From Patescibacteria group bacterium (GTDB lineage Bacteria > Patescibacteriota > Minisyncoccia > Phycocordibacterales > CAIRYW01), in assembly GCA_030917145.1 (NCBI GenBank), contig JAUPVJ010000024.1, forward strand, positions 1-12,576: DNA of 12,576 bases, in the 5' to 3' direction. A program made the translations under genes and the position numbers. The notes under the pieces were generated by a model. It ran no database searches and had not been told where the DNA came from. It saw only the letters and a list, made by a program, of their open reading frames with translations. Below, piece after piece: positions 5,343 to 11,848 of this stretch (position 1 is the first letter of the stretch; every line of letters starts with the position of its first letter).

Positions 5343-5761
5343 AGTCCTTTACAATTACTTGCTGGAGTGTAACCTGCTTTTTTTGCTTCTTCTATACTTT
5401 TAAAAGTAATCTTATTTTTCTCTGAGATTTGTTTTGCTCCACCACACCAAGGAAAATGGTATTTTGTGCCATTTTTAGACACTACAACTTCCCCACCCTC
5501 GGTTGAGGTCTCGGTAGTAGCGTCCAAACTCAACGCTTTTTGACTCGAGTTTTCTGTAGGTAAAACAGAATTTAAAACCCCAAGAGACGGTGCCTCAGAG
5601 TCCGAAATAGTCTTTACACCAGAACTTCTTTCAAACAAAATCCCAAGACCAAAACTTGACAAACCGACAAAAAAGATGACTAAAATGCTTAAAAGCTCAT
5701 TTTTTAGGTTTTTAACCAAAGACTTGTGTTTTTCGTAAAAATCCTTTATATTTGTACTCAC
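5336..5761 (-). CDS. Membrane-anchored protein with Ada-like metal-binding domain
   Basis: A 141-residue protein with a basic N-terminus, one membrane segment at about 23-43 (LLSILVIFFVGLSSFGLGIL), a Ser/Thr-rich linker at 50-90, and a C-terminal domain at 92-140 resembling the metal-binding domain of Ada-type proteins: V-V-V-S-K-N-G-T-K-Y-H, P-W-C106, F-K-S-x-E-E-A-x-x-A-G-Y-T-P, N-C137. Only two cysteines plus H102 are present, so zinc binding as in Ada, which uses four cysteines, is doubtful. By topology the domain is probably outside the membrane. A GTG at 5785 in frame is ruled out by a TATAAT box between it and GTG 5761, so I start at 5761. Function unknown; extracytoplasmic DNA or metal binding is a guess. 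Confidence 0.75.
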   Translation of the reverse strand: MSTNIKDFYEKHKSLVKNLKNELLSILVIFFVGLSSFGLGILFERSSGVKTISDSEAPSLGVLNSVLPTENSSQKALSLDATTETSTEGGEVVVSKNGTKYHFPWCGGAKQISEKNKITFKSIEEAKKAGYTPASNCKGLK

Positions 5762-5771
5762 GTAAGTAGTT

Positions 5772-5800
5772 TTAATTATAACCACGAGGAGCCTTAGTAT
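5772..5800 (+). promoter_or_regulatory. Possible rpmA promoter overlapping the divergent one
   Basis: TTAATT (5772-5777), a 17-base spacer and TAGTAT (5795-5800) on the plus strand, 18 bases before the rpmA ATG. It overlaps the opposing promoter almost completely, so the two would compete for RNA polymerase. The -35 is weak. Confidence 0.35.
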
Positions 5801-5804
5801 TCAA
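5775..5804 (-). promoter_or_regulatory. Promoter of the Ada-like membrane protein
   Basis: TTGAAT (5804-5799), an 18-base spacer and a perfect TATAAT (5780-5775) on the minus strand, 13 bases before GTG 5761. Confidence 0.6.
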
Positions 5805-5818
5805 GGCACAAAAAACAC

Positions 5819-6091
5819 ATGTCAACAAAAAAGGCCGGCGGAACAGCCAAAAACCTCACAGATTCAAAACCAAAGTTTCTTGGTGTTAAGCTATATGAAG
5901 GCGAAACAGCAAAAATTGGAAGTATCATTGTGAGACAGCGAGGTACTAAAATTATCGCTGGAAATAACGTAGGGATGGGAAAAGATCACACTCTATTTGC
6001 TTTAAAACCTGGAAAAGTAAACTTTGGAAATAAACGAAAAGTAAACTTCGACGGAACAATCGCAACAAGAAAAATCGTACACGTTATCTAA
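5819..6091 (+). CDS. rpmA: 50S ribosomal protein L27
   Basis: A 90-residue protein of normal L27 length. The flexible N-terminal tail that reaches towards the peptidyl transferase centre is present and begins directly (MSTKKAGGTAKNLTDSKPK), with no N-terminal extension to be processed. The core R-Q-R-G-T-K-I-I-A-G-N-N-V-G-M-G-K-D-H-T-L-F-A at about 40-62 is the family signature. It usually pairs with rplU (L21), which is not in this window. It is divergent from the Ada-like gene and convergent with rplI through a shared terminator. Confidence 0.97.
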   Translation: MSTKKAGGTAKNLTDSKPKFLGVKLYEGETAKIGSIIVRQRGTKIIAGNNVGMGKDHTLFALKPGKVNFGNKRKVNFDGTIATRKIVHVI

Positions 6092-6100
6092 ATCTCAAAA

Positions 6101-6132
6101 CAAAAAACTCCACCGCAAGGTGGAGTTTTTTG
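6101..6132. terminator. Bidirectional terminator between rpmA and rplI
   Basis: A perfect 14-bp stem (6101-6114 with 6119-6132) capped by a GCAA GNRA tetraloop, with A6 on one side and T6 on the other, so it gives a U tract in both directions. It lies 10 bases after rpmA and 36 bases after rplI. Confidence 0.93.
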
Positions 6133-6174
6133 TTTCTTATTACTTATCACTCTCAACTTATCACTCCTTATTTA
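6133..6174 (-). repeat. GTGATAAGT-type dispersed repeat (copy 2)
   Basis: A close copy of the 5303-5342 unit (plus-strand reading TTTCTTATTACTTATCACTC...). As there, it overlaps the stop codon of a minus-strand gene, here rplI, and lies between that stop and the terminator. Confidence 0.65.
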
Positions 6175-6611
6175 CTTTCCACAGAAAGCGTAAGTTTCGC
6201 TTCTTTTCCGTTAGCTTTGATCACAATTTCGTGATCTCCAGTAGTTTTGATAGGTTTTGGAAGTTCAATAAATGATGCGAGGATATCTCCGTGAACTTGA
6301 GTTTTGATAGCATCTACCAAGTCTTCTTTATGAATTCCAGCAAAAAGGTGTCCTTGATCGCTAGCTTTCGCCTTGATCACAACAGTCTTTCCTTCTACTT
6401 CATGTAGGTTTTTCTCTAGAAGATCTTCTTGAATCTTAGCTTCAGCAAGCCATGCAGTCTTTAGACTATCAAGCTTCTTTAAAGCTCCTTCTGTAGCAAC
6501 TTCCGCTCCTCCTTTAGGAATAAGGAAATTCATAGCGTAACCGTCCGCCACGTCTTTTACGTCGTATTTTTTACCTAGCTTTGCGATGTCTTTATGTAGT
6601 ATTACTTTCAT
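6168..6611 (-). CDS. rplI: 50S ribosomal protein L9
   Basis: A 147-residue protein of full L9 length. The N-terminal rRNA-binding domain M-K-V-I-L-x-K-D-I-A-x-L-G-K-K-Y-D-V-K-D-V-A-D-G-Y-A-x-N-F-L-I-P-K is intact (1-33). A long connecting helix (about 41-74) leads to a C-terminal domain with H-L-F-A-G-I at 88-93. ATG 6611 is fixed by this N-terminus. The ATG has no Shine-Dalgarno sequence; the bases before it are the inner arm of an inverted-repeat element (6610-6713). The SD-like AAGGG and the gene's own promoter lie beyond that element, next to a second ATG at 6717. Expression is probably affected by folding of this leader. Confidence 0.97.
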   Translation of the reverse strand: MKVILHKDIAKLGKKYDVKDVADGYAMNFLIPKGGAEVATEGALKKLDSLKTAWLAEAKIQEDLLEKNLHEVEGKTVVIKAKASDQGHLFAGIHKEDLVDAIKTQVHGDILASFIELPKPIKTTGDHEIVIKANGKEAKLTLSVESK

Positions 6612-6713
6612 CCCGTTAGAAAAATTAAATATTCATCTTATAACTTATCTCAATTTAAATTTGGCATCTCTTAATTCTTAGAAAAACAGCTTGTGGAGTT
6701 TTTCTAACGGGAT
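6610..6713 (-). repeat. Inverted-repeat leader element before rplI (copy A)
   Basis: A 104-base element whose ends are a perfect 15-base inverted repeat, ATCCCGTTAGAAAAA and TTTTTCTAACGGGAT. The arm nearer the gene ends with the AT of rplI's ATG, so pairing in the mRNA would bury the start codon. The outer arm can instead pair with an internal copy: TTAGAAAAAC at 6678-6687 and GTTTTTCTAA at 6698-6707 (plus-strand coordinates), a perfect 10-bp stem with a 10-base loop that would leave the start codon free. The element matches the one before recR at both ends for about 25 bases but not in the middle. It is flanked by ATGAAT and ATGAAA. Confidence 0.85.
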
Positions 6714-6717
6714 TCAT
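6655..6717 (-). CDS. Possible leader peptide ORF before rplI
   Basis: A 20-codon ORF starting M-N-P-V-R-K, with AAGGG four bases before its ATG and a promoter 30 bases upstream. It runs through the outer arm of the inverted-repeat element and stops 31 bases before the inner arm. Ribosomes on it would open the start-codon hairpin. It may alternatively be an accidental ORF made when the element duplicated the rplI start codon. No homologue is recognised. Confidence 0.35.
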   Translation of the reverse strand: MNPVRKTPQAVFLRIKRCQI

Positions 6718-6746
6718 GTTTCCCTTGCCCTCTTAAATGTAGAGCG

Positions 6747-6774
6747 ATTATACACCAAATAGAGCCTTTGTCTA
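6747..6774 (-). promoter_or_regulatory. rplI promoter
   Basis: TAGACA (6774-6769), a 16-base spacer and a perfect TATAAT (6752-6747) on the minus strand. The -35 overlaps the stop codon of the protease gene. The start at about 6740 gives a leader of roughly 130 bases to rplI, far longer than for other genes here. Confidence 0.75.
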
Positions 6775-7998
6775 CTTCTTTTTTACGATCTCTATTGCCT
6801 TATCAAGTTGAGGATCAAGCCCTGCTTTTGCGTCTTCTTGGGTCATTTTTACCTCAAAAACAGGAGTAAGTCCTTCTTTTGAGATAGATTTACCTAAAGG
6901 AGTCAGCCACTTAGCGATTGTGATCTTTAGAGATGTTCCGTCTCCAATAGGTACGACCTCTTGAACAGATCCTTTTCCAAAGGTCTTTTCTCCTACAATT
7001 GTCGCTACACCGTAGTCACTTAAAGCTCCAGCCAAAATCTCAGAAGCCGATGCTGACCCTCCGTTTGTCAAAACCACAACCTTAGTTTTTCCACTAAACA
7101 CATTGTAGCCTTTACTTCTGTGTTCTACAGGACTTCGTCTATCTCCATAATCCTCAGTTACTACAACCTTTCCTGACGGCAAGAACCAACTCGCAGTGTC
7201 TACAGCGGAATTCAAATACCCTCCTGGGTTGTTTCTAACATCAATAATAAGCTTGTCATATCCAGAGTAGAAAAATTCCTTCATCGCTCCTCTAAACAAA
7301 TTTGAAGCAGTAGCGTTAAACTCATAAATTTTTACAATAAAAACACCATCTTTCTTTTGAGTTTCAACAGTTGGAATTTGGATCACATCTCGAACGATTG
7401 AAAGTTCTATAGGTTCTTTAGCATCTTTTCTAAGTAATGTAAGTTTTACAGTAGTTCCCTTTGGACCTCGAATAAGCTTGATCGCAGCGTCTACGCTCAT
7501 AGACAAAGATTCGGTACCGTCAATTTTTGCAATAAAATCTCCAGGCATCACTCCAGCTTTTTCAGCAGGAGAACCTTTCAAAGGAGAAATCACAGTCAAA
7601 GCTCCTTCTTTAAAACCAACGGTCATTCCTACACCCTCAAGACTTCCAGCAAGCTCGGTTTCAAAAGCTTCACTTTCAACAGGAGTAAAAAATTCACTAT
7701 ATGGATCTCCTAAAGAATCCACCAGACCTTTGATTGATCCGTACACACGATCTTGCGCCAAAGTACTGGAAGCCATTCCTCCATCTACATATTTTTCATC
7801 AATTGTTTTCCAGACTTTCCAAAATTTTCCAAAGTCAACATTGTCAGGACGAAGAGCATCTTTACCAGTAATAGTCTCGATTGGTACAGCTAGATTGTTA
7901 ATTCTTTGCGCATCAACAAAAAGTCCAGCACAAAAAGATATAGCTACAACAAAAGAAATAGTCGCAAAATAAGTAATTTTTTTATATAAGTCATTCAT
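6772..7998 (-). CDS. S41 family C-terminal processing protease (CtpA/Prc type)
   Basis: A 408-residue protein of the usual single-PDZ length. An N-terminal membrane anchor or signal (about 9-29, ending in F-V-D-A) places it outside the cytoplasmic membrane. A PDZ domain spans about 118-190 (V-G-M-T-V-G, A-G-V-M-P-G-D). The S41 core follows, with R-N-N-P-G-G at 255-260, N-G-G-S-A-S317-A-S-E and G-E-K-T-F-G-K342-G-S-V-Q346. By the 25-residue spacing known in the family, S317 and K342 form the catalytic dyad and Q346 supports it. It would cleave exported proteins near their C-termini in quality control or envelope maturation. The start at ATG 7998 is supported by a -10 box six bases upstream. 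Confidence 0.95.
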   Translation of the reverse strand: MNDLYKKITYFATISFVVAISFCAGLFVDAQRINNLAVPIETITGKDALRPDNVDFGKFWKVWKTIDEKYVDGGMASSTLAQDRVYGSIKGLVDSLGDPYSEFFTPVESEAFETELAGSLEGVGMTVGFKEGALTVISPLKGSPAEKAGVMPGDFIAKIDGTESLSMSVDAAIKLIRGPKGTTVKLTLLRKDAKEPIELSIVRDVIQIPTVETQKKDGVFIVKIYEFNATASNLFRGAMKEFFYSGYDKLIIDVRNNPGGYLNSAVDTASWFLPSGKVVVTEDYGDRRSPVEHRSKGYNVFSGKTKVVVLTNGGSASASEILAGALSDYGVATIVGEKTFGKGSVQEVVPIGDGTSLKITIAKWLTPLGKSISKEGLTPVFEVKMTQEDAKAGLDPQLDKAIEIVKKK

Positions 7999-8004
7999 TT
8001 CCCC

Positions 8005-8033
8005 ATTATCGCAAATTGTTTAAAACGACGCAA
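8005..8033 (-). promoter_or_regulatory. Promoter of the S41 protease gene
   Basis: TTGCGT (8033-8028), a 17-base spacer and GATAAT (8010-8005) on the minus strand, six bases before ATG 7998. The transcript would begin at the start codon. Confidence 0.55.
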
Positions 8034-8067
8034 CAAAATTAAAATTTTCTTTGTCTTAAAATTACGA

Positions 8068-8073
8068 TATACT
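8068..8073 (+). promoter_or_regulatory. -10 box of cysS
   Basis: TATACT eight bases before ATG 8082, implying a leaderless or near-leaderless mRNA. The -35 is not convincing. Confidence 0.5.
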
Positions 8074-8081
8074 GAAAACAA

Positions 8082-9479
8082 ATGAAAACAAGCAAAGAAG
8101 TATTTTTTTGGAACACTTTAAATAAGGCAAAACGAGAATTTGTACCCCTAAAAGAAGGAGAGGTTTCGATGTACACCTGCGGTCCTACCGTCTACAACTA
8201 TGCCCACATAGGAAACCTACGAAGCTATTTTATGGCAGACCTTATTAAAAGAGTCTTGCTTCTAAATGGCTTAAAAGTAAAACAGATCATGAACATCACA
8301 GATATCGGCCATCTCACAGGAGACGCCGATGATTCTGGTGAAGACAAGATGGTAAATGCCCTAAAAAGAGAAAACAAAGCTCTAACGATTGAAAACCTAA
8401 AAAATCTTGGTGAGTTTTATTTTGCAAAATTTAAAGAGGATTTAGAAGCAATGAATATCCTCTTCCCTGATAATTTTATTTTCGCGAGCGACGAGACGGC
8501 TGAGTACTCACGGCTCATAAAAGATCTTTTAGAAAAAGGGGTAGCCTACAAAACAACAAGTACTATTTATTTTGACACAACAAAAATTGCAAACTATGGG
8601 GCTTTTGGAGGTAGCGCTTCTGCAGAACACGGAAGAATCGAAGTGGATCCAGAAAAAAAACATCCTGAGGATTTTGCGCTTTGGAAATTTTCAGAAGATG
8701 AAAAAGTAGGATTCAACTCTCCTCTTGGGCGTGGTTTTCCAGGCTGGCACATAGAATGCACAGCTATGAGTTTTAAATACTTAGGAAAAAAATTTGATAT
8801 TCACACAGGTGGAGTAGATCACATAGGAGTTCACCATACCAACGAAATCGCTCAGGCTGAGGCTCTGACAGGTGAAAATCCAAGCTCCTTTTGGATACAC
8901 AACGAACACCTAACAATGAAGGGATCAAAGATGGCGAAATCAGCAGATGGTTTTCTTTCGCTTCAAAAAATAAAAGAACTTGGTGTTTCCGCTCTCTCTT
9001 ACCGTTATTTTCTTTTGACTGCGCGCTACTCCACTCGAGTTGATTATTCTACTGAAGCACTCAAAGCAAGTGATACCGCTTATCAAAAAGTACTAAATGC
9101 TGTAGCAAATCTCGACACTCGTGAAGGAATTGTTTTAGATACTTACCGAAGTAAATTTCTAGACGCAGTAAATGATGATTTAGACACACCAAAAGCTTTG
9201 GCTCTACTCTGGGAACTCTTAAAAGATGATGGGATTTCAAAAGAAGACAAAAAAGCAACTGTTTTTTATTTTGACGAAGTTTTAGGACTCAATCTAAGAA
9301 ATGCAAAAAAAGAAGGGGTTGTGATCTCAGATGAAGTAAGAGTTCTCCTTGAAGATAGAAAAAAAGCTCGCGCGGAAAAAGATTGGCAAAAATCTGATGA
9401 ACTTAGAGACAAACTAAAACACTTAGGTTTTGAAGTAAAAGATGTAGGAGAAGAGCAAGAATTAGAAAATATTAAGTAG
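8082..9479 (+). CDS. cysS: Cysteinyl-tRNA synthetase
   Basis: A 465-residue class I aminoacyl-tRNA synthetase that charges tRNA-Cys, close to the E. coli enzyme in length. The HIGH motif is H-I-G-N at 42-45 and the KMSKS motif is K-M-A-K-S at 283-287. The zinc ligands that select cysteine are visible at C33, C226, H251 and E255, with the same spacing as C209/H234/E238 in E. coli. The anticodon-binding helices follow in the last 170 residues and end with K-K-A-R-A-x-K-D-W-x-x-S-D-E-L-R-D-x-L. The gene is monocistronic and divergent from the protease. It ends five bases from the convergent nucleotidyltransferase, with no clear hairpin between them. Confidence 0.98.
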   Translation: MKTSKEVFFWNTLNKAKREFVPLKEGEVSMYTCGPTVYNYAHIGNLRSYFMADLIKRVLLLNGLKVKQIMNITDIGHLTGDADDSGEDKMVNALKRENKALTIENLKNLGEFYFAKFKEDLEAMNILFPDNFIFASDETAEYSRLIKDLLEKGVAYKTTSTIYFDTTKIANYGAFGGSASAEHGRIEVDPEKKHPEDFALWKFSEDEKVGFNSPLGRGFPGWHIECTAMSFKYLGKKFDIHTGGVDHIGVHHTNEIAQAEALTGENPSSFWIHNEHLTMKGSKMAKSADGFLSLQKIKELGVSALSYRYFLLTARYSTRVDYSTEALKASDTAYQKVLNAVANLDTREGIVLDTYRSKFLDAVNDDLDTPKALALLWELLKDDGISKEDKKATVFYFDEVLGLNLRNAKKEGVVISDEVRVLLEDRKKARAEKDWQKSDELRDKLKHLGFEVKDVGEEQELENIK

Positions 9480-9484
9480 TTTTT

Positions 9485-10168
9485 TTACCTAATCTTTAAA
9501 AAAGTCTCGGCAATAACCAAATCTTCCGGTGCGCTAATTTGTAACCAAAAGCGAGACTGTACTGCTTTGATTTCAACATCTTTTTTTGCAGAAAGAATTG
9601 TTTGAGGCAGTCCGAATTCCCCACCAGGAATTGCAACCATTTCGTAGTCAAATATTTTTGGAGTCAAAGTGTACATCGCAGCACAAACAAACCCAGGTAC
9701 ACGATCTGGAAATTTTTCTAAAATATCTTCTATTCTTCCAGAATCATCAAAAATTACTTTTCCTTTTCCAAAAACAGAATCAACTTCCCTAATCAAAAGT
9801 GCAAAATCGTATTTCAAGCACTCTTCCATATCATCTTTACAGTAAATATCATCCCCCATCATTACTAAAAATTTTTCTTCTCCCAAAAGATGCTCTTTGC
9901 ACAAAGAAAGAGAATGCGCTGTGCCCAAAAGCTCATCTTGGACTATGTAAGTGATCTTTCTTCCATCATAACTTTCACCGAGGTGATTTATGATTTTCTC
10001 TTTTAAGTGCCCTACAACAATTAAAACTTCTTTTATTTGTTCTGGGAGACTGTCTAGTTTGTGCTCTAAAAGAGATTTTTGGAGGACGCGCAAAAGTGGC
10101 TTCGGTGTTTCTTCCGAGAGCTCACCCATCCTCTTCCCTTTTCCAGCAGCAAAAATAACAGCTTTCAT
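9485..10168 (-). CDS. Sugar-phosphate nucleotidyltransferase (NDP-sugar pyrophosphorylase family)
   Basis: A 227-residue stand-alone GT-A fold nucleotidyltransferase. The N-terminal A-A-G-K-G-K-R-M loop (7-14) binds the nucleotide, P-K-P-L-L is at about 22-26, G-T-A-H-S at about 82-86, and G-D-D at about 104-106 carries the metal-binding aspartate. It lacks the left-handed beta-helix domain that would make it a full GlmU. The substrate cannot be fixed; glucose-1-phosphate, GlcNAc-1-phosphate or another sugar phosphate for envelope polysaccharide is likely. Start ATG 10168 is supported by the glycine-rich loop at the extreme N-terminus and a -10 box upstream. Confidence 0.88.
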   Translation of the reverse strand: MKAVIFAAGKGKRMGELSEETPKPLLRVLQKSLLEHKLDSLPEQIKEVLIVVGHLKEKIINHLGESYDGRKITYIVQDELLGTAHSLSLCKEHLLGEEKFLVMMGDDIYCKDDMEECLKYDFALLIREVDSVFGKGKVIFDDSGRIEDILEKFPDRVPGFVCAAMYTLTPKIFDYEMVAIPGGEFGLPQTILSAKKDVEIKAVQSRFWLQISAPEDLVIAETFLKIR

Positions 10169-10182
10169 AATATAGCTTTTAG

Positions 10183-10209
10183 CTTATAGCTTTTGAGCCT
10201 AAATTGCAA
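10183..10209 (-). promoter_or_regulatory. Possible promoter of the nucleotidyltransferase
   Basis: TTGCAA (10209-10204), a 15-base spacer and TATAAG (10188-10183) on the minus strand, 14 bases before ATG 10168. The -10 lies in a short tandem duplication (TATAGCTTTT repeated at 10171 and 10186), so a second overlapping box is possible. Confidence 0.4.
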
Positions 10210-10212
10210 AAA

Positions 10213-10249
10213 TTTCTTCTTATCATTCATCACTTTCTACTTATCACTG
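10213..10249 (-). repeat. GTGATAAGT-type dispersed repeat (copy 3, diverged)
   Basis: The plus-strand reading TTTCTTCTTATCATTCATCA followed by ACTTATCACT aligns with the repeats at 5303 and 6133, with a three-base insertion and several substitutions. Unlike those, it lies between divergent genes and abuts a perfect inverted repeat. Confidence 0.5.
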
Positions 10250-10278
10250 TGGACGACCCAAAATTGGGTCGTCCACAG
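10247..10278. repeat. Perfect 14-bp inverted repeat between nucleotidyltransferase and dnaB
   Basis: CTGTGGACGACCCA (10247-10260) and TGGGTCGTCCACAG (10265-10278) separated by AAAT. It is GC-rich in AT-rich surroundings, with no T run on either side, so it is not an intrinsic terminator. It lies about 50 bases upstream of the dnaB -10 box and could be an operator or an extruding hairpin. The arms contain TGTGGA/TCCACA, resembling part of a DnaA box, but not a full one. Confidence 0.8.
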
Positions 10279-10330
10279 CTTTCCCACACACTTTTCCCTC
10301 TTTTGAAGTTCCAGGGATTTTGAGACATGT

Positions 10331-10336
10331 TACAAT
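10331..10336 (+). promoter_or_regulatory. -10 box of dnaB
   Basis: TACAAT six bases before ATG 10343, which would place the transcription start on the start codon. No -35 at a normal distance was found; TTGAAG at 10303 is 22 bases away. Confidence 0.4.
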
Positions 10337-10342
10337 TTCTCT

Positions 10343-11728
10343 ATGACCACGAAGAAAGAACCTAGACTAAAAATTCCACCTCAACACCTCGAAAGTGAGC
10401 AAGCACTTCTCGGTGCAATCATGCTACGTCCTGAAGGGGTTTACGAAATCATGGACATCATTTCCGGAGAATCTTTTTATGCGGAAAAACATCGCATGAT
10501 TTTTAAATCGATGATGGAGCTCTTTCAAAAAAATGAACCTATCGACATGCTTTCACTTTCCGCAAAACTTACAGAAAAAAACATGTTACAAAACGTAGGT
10601 GGCCGAGGCTACCTTGCTGAACTTGTACACTCCGTACCTTCTGCTACAAACATAAAATACTACGCTGAAATAATTCAAAAAAAATCCATGCTTCGCCGGC
10701 TTATCGAAGCTGCGGAAAGAATTCACGACCTTGGCTACGGCGACGACGGTGAACTCGACGAAATTTTAGACCAAGCAGAAAAAAAAGTTTATGAAGTTAC
10801 AAACTCTGGTACTGTTCACAAATTTATCGATATCAAAGACACCCTCACAGACGCTTGGGAAAGAATCGACGCCCTACACAAAGCAGGTACAGGACTACGA
10901 GGAGTGTCTACTGGATTTAAAGATCTAGACAACATGCTTTCTGGTTTTCAGCCTTCAGACTTGATCATCCTCGCTGCCCGACCTTCTATGGGAAAGACTG
11001 CTCTTGCACTAGACATCGCTCGACAAGCAGCAGTACAAGACAACACAGCTGTAGGAATCTTTTCACTTGAAATGAGTTCTGGGCAGTTAGTGGATCGTAT
11101 GCTTTCTGCGGAAGCTCGTGTAAACTCTTGGAAACTTCGAACAGGAAAACTTTCTCGAGATGAAGATTTTGGAAATCTTCGAAATGCGCTCGACAAACTT
11201 GCAACAGCTCCGATCTATATCGATGATCAACCAGCAAACAACATTCTAAAAATGCGCTCCGTTGCGAGACGCTTGAAAAGTGAAAAAGGTTTGGGACTTA
11301 TCGTCGTTGACTACTTACAGCTCATGAGTCCAACTCAATCAAAAAACAACGACAATGTGGTGCAACAAATCACAGAAATTTCGCGCTCCCTTAAACAACT
11401 TGCTCGAGAACTAAAAGTTCCAGTACTTGCCCTTTCACAGCTTTCTCGAGATGTAGAAAAAAGAGGTGGCAGTGGACGACCAAAACTTTCTGACCTTAGA
11501 GACTCTGGATCTATCGAGCAGGACGCCGACGTGGTGATGTTTATTCACCGTGAAGACAAATACCGAGAAACTGCCGACGGAAAAAACATTGCACAGATCC
11601 ATGTCGACAAACACAGAAACGGACCCGTAGGATCGATCGAACTCTTCTTCGACGAAGAACGCACAACTTTCCTAAATCTTGATAAAAGTAATATCGCTGA
11701 CTTTATGAAAGAAGATGGAGTGTTTTAA
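10343..11728 (+). CDS. dnaB: Replicative DNA helicase DnaB
   Basis: A 461-residue hexameric 5'-3' helicase of normal length with no intein. The N-terminal domain (P-P-Q-H-L-E-S-E-Q-A-L-L-G-A-I at 12-26) is followed by a linker helix and the RecA-like domain. Walker A is A-R-P-S-M-G-K-T-A at 212-220, S-L-E-M at 241-244, Walker B V-V-D-Y-L-Q-L-M at 321-328, then L-S-Q-L-S-R, D-L-R-D-S-G-S-I-E-Q-D-A-D at 384-396 and K-H-R-N-G-P-V-G at 423-430. The start is set by the family N-terminus. recR lies downstream in the same direction, separated by an inverted-repeat element rather than a terminator. Confidence 0.98.
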   Translation: MTTKKEPRLKIPPQHLESEQALLGAIMLRPEGVYEIMDIISGESFYAEKHRMIFKSMMELFQKNEPIDMLSLSAKLTEKNMLQNVGGRGYLAELVHSVPSATNIKYYAEIIQKKSMLRRLIEAAERIHDLGYGDDGELDEILDQAEKKVYEVTNSGTVHKFIDIKDTLTDAWERIDALHKAGTGLRGVSTGFKDLDNMLSGFQPSDLIILAARPSMGKTALALDIARQAAVQDNTAVGIFSLEMSSGQLVDRMLSAEARVNSWKLRTGKLSRDEDFGNLRNALDKLATAPIYIDDQPANNILKMRSVARRLKSEKGLGLIVVDYLQLMSPTQSKNNDNVVQQITEISRSLKQLARELKVPVLALSQLSRDVEKRGGSGRPKLSDLRDSGSIEQDADVVMFIHREDKYRETADGKNIAQIHVDKHRNGPVGSIELFFDEERTTFLNLDKSNIADFMKEDGVF

Positions 11729-11739
11729 AAAACTCGTAT

Positions 11740-11832
11740 ATGGATCCCGTTAGAAAAAACTTAACAAGCCAATCTTTCGATTATTTAACAAGAAACGCAA
11801 ACATGATGAGTAAATTAATAGCAACTATTTAA
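11740..11832 (+). CDS. Possible leader peptide ORF before recR
   Basis: A 30-codon ORF starting M-D-P-V-R-K-N, 11 bases after the dnaB stop. It spans the outer arm and middle of the inverted-repeat element and stops (TAA 11830-11832) one base before the inner arm, 14 bases short of the recR ATG, close enough for termination and re-initiation. It has no clear Shine-Dalgarno sequence. It could instead be a by-product of start-codon duplication when the element entered. Confidence 0.35.
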   Translation: MDPVRKNLTSQSFDYLTRNANMMSKLIATI

Positions 11833-11848
11833 CTTTTTCTAACGGGAT
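11744..11848 (+). repeat. Inverted-repeat leader element before recR (copy B)
   Basis: A 105-base element with the same perfect 15-base inverted ends as the rplI copy. Similarity continues inwards (a shared ACAAGC on the outer side, ATTTAA on the inner side). The inner arm again ends in the AT of the gene's start codon. The bases ATGGAT occur on both sides (11740-11745 and 11847-11852), an exact 6-base direct repeat if the element proper is 11746-11846. Confidence 0.85.

Noticed and set aside
7478..7972. 164-codon plus-strand ORF opposite the S41 protease
   Set aside because: It lies entirely antisense to a well-conserved gene with all catalytic motifs; no promoter or start signal supports it.
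6610..11848. Inverted-repeat elements as integron attC sites (GTTAGAA and TTCTAAC resemble core boxes)
   Set aside because: The boxes are in the wrong order for attC (GTT... first, ...AAC second), no integrase is present, and the intervening genes are core housekeeping genes.
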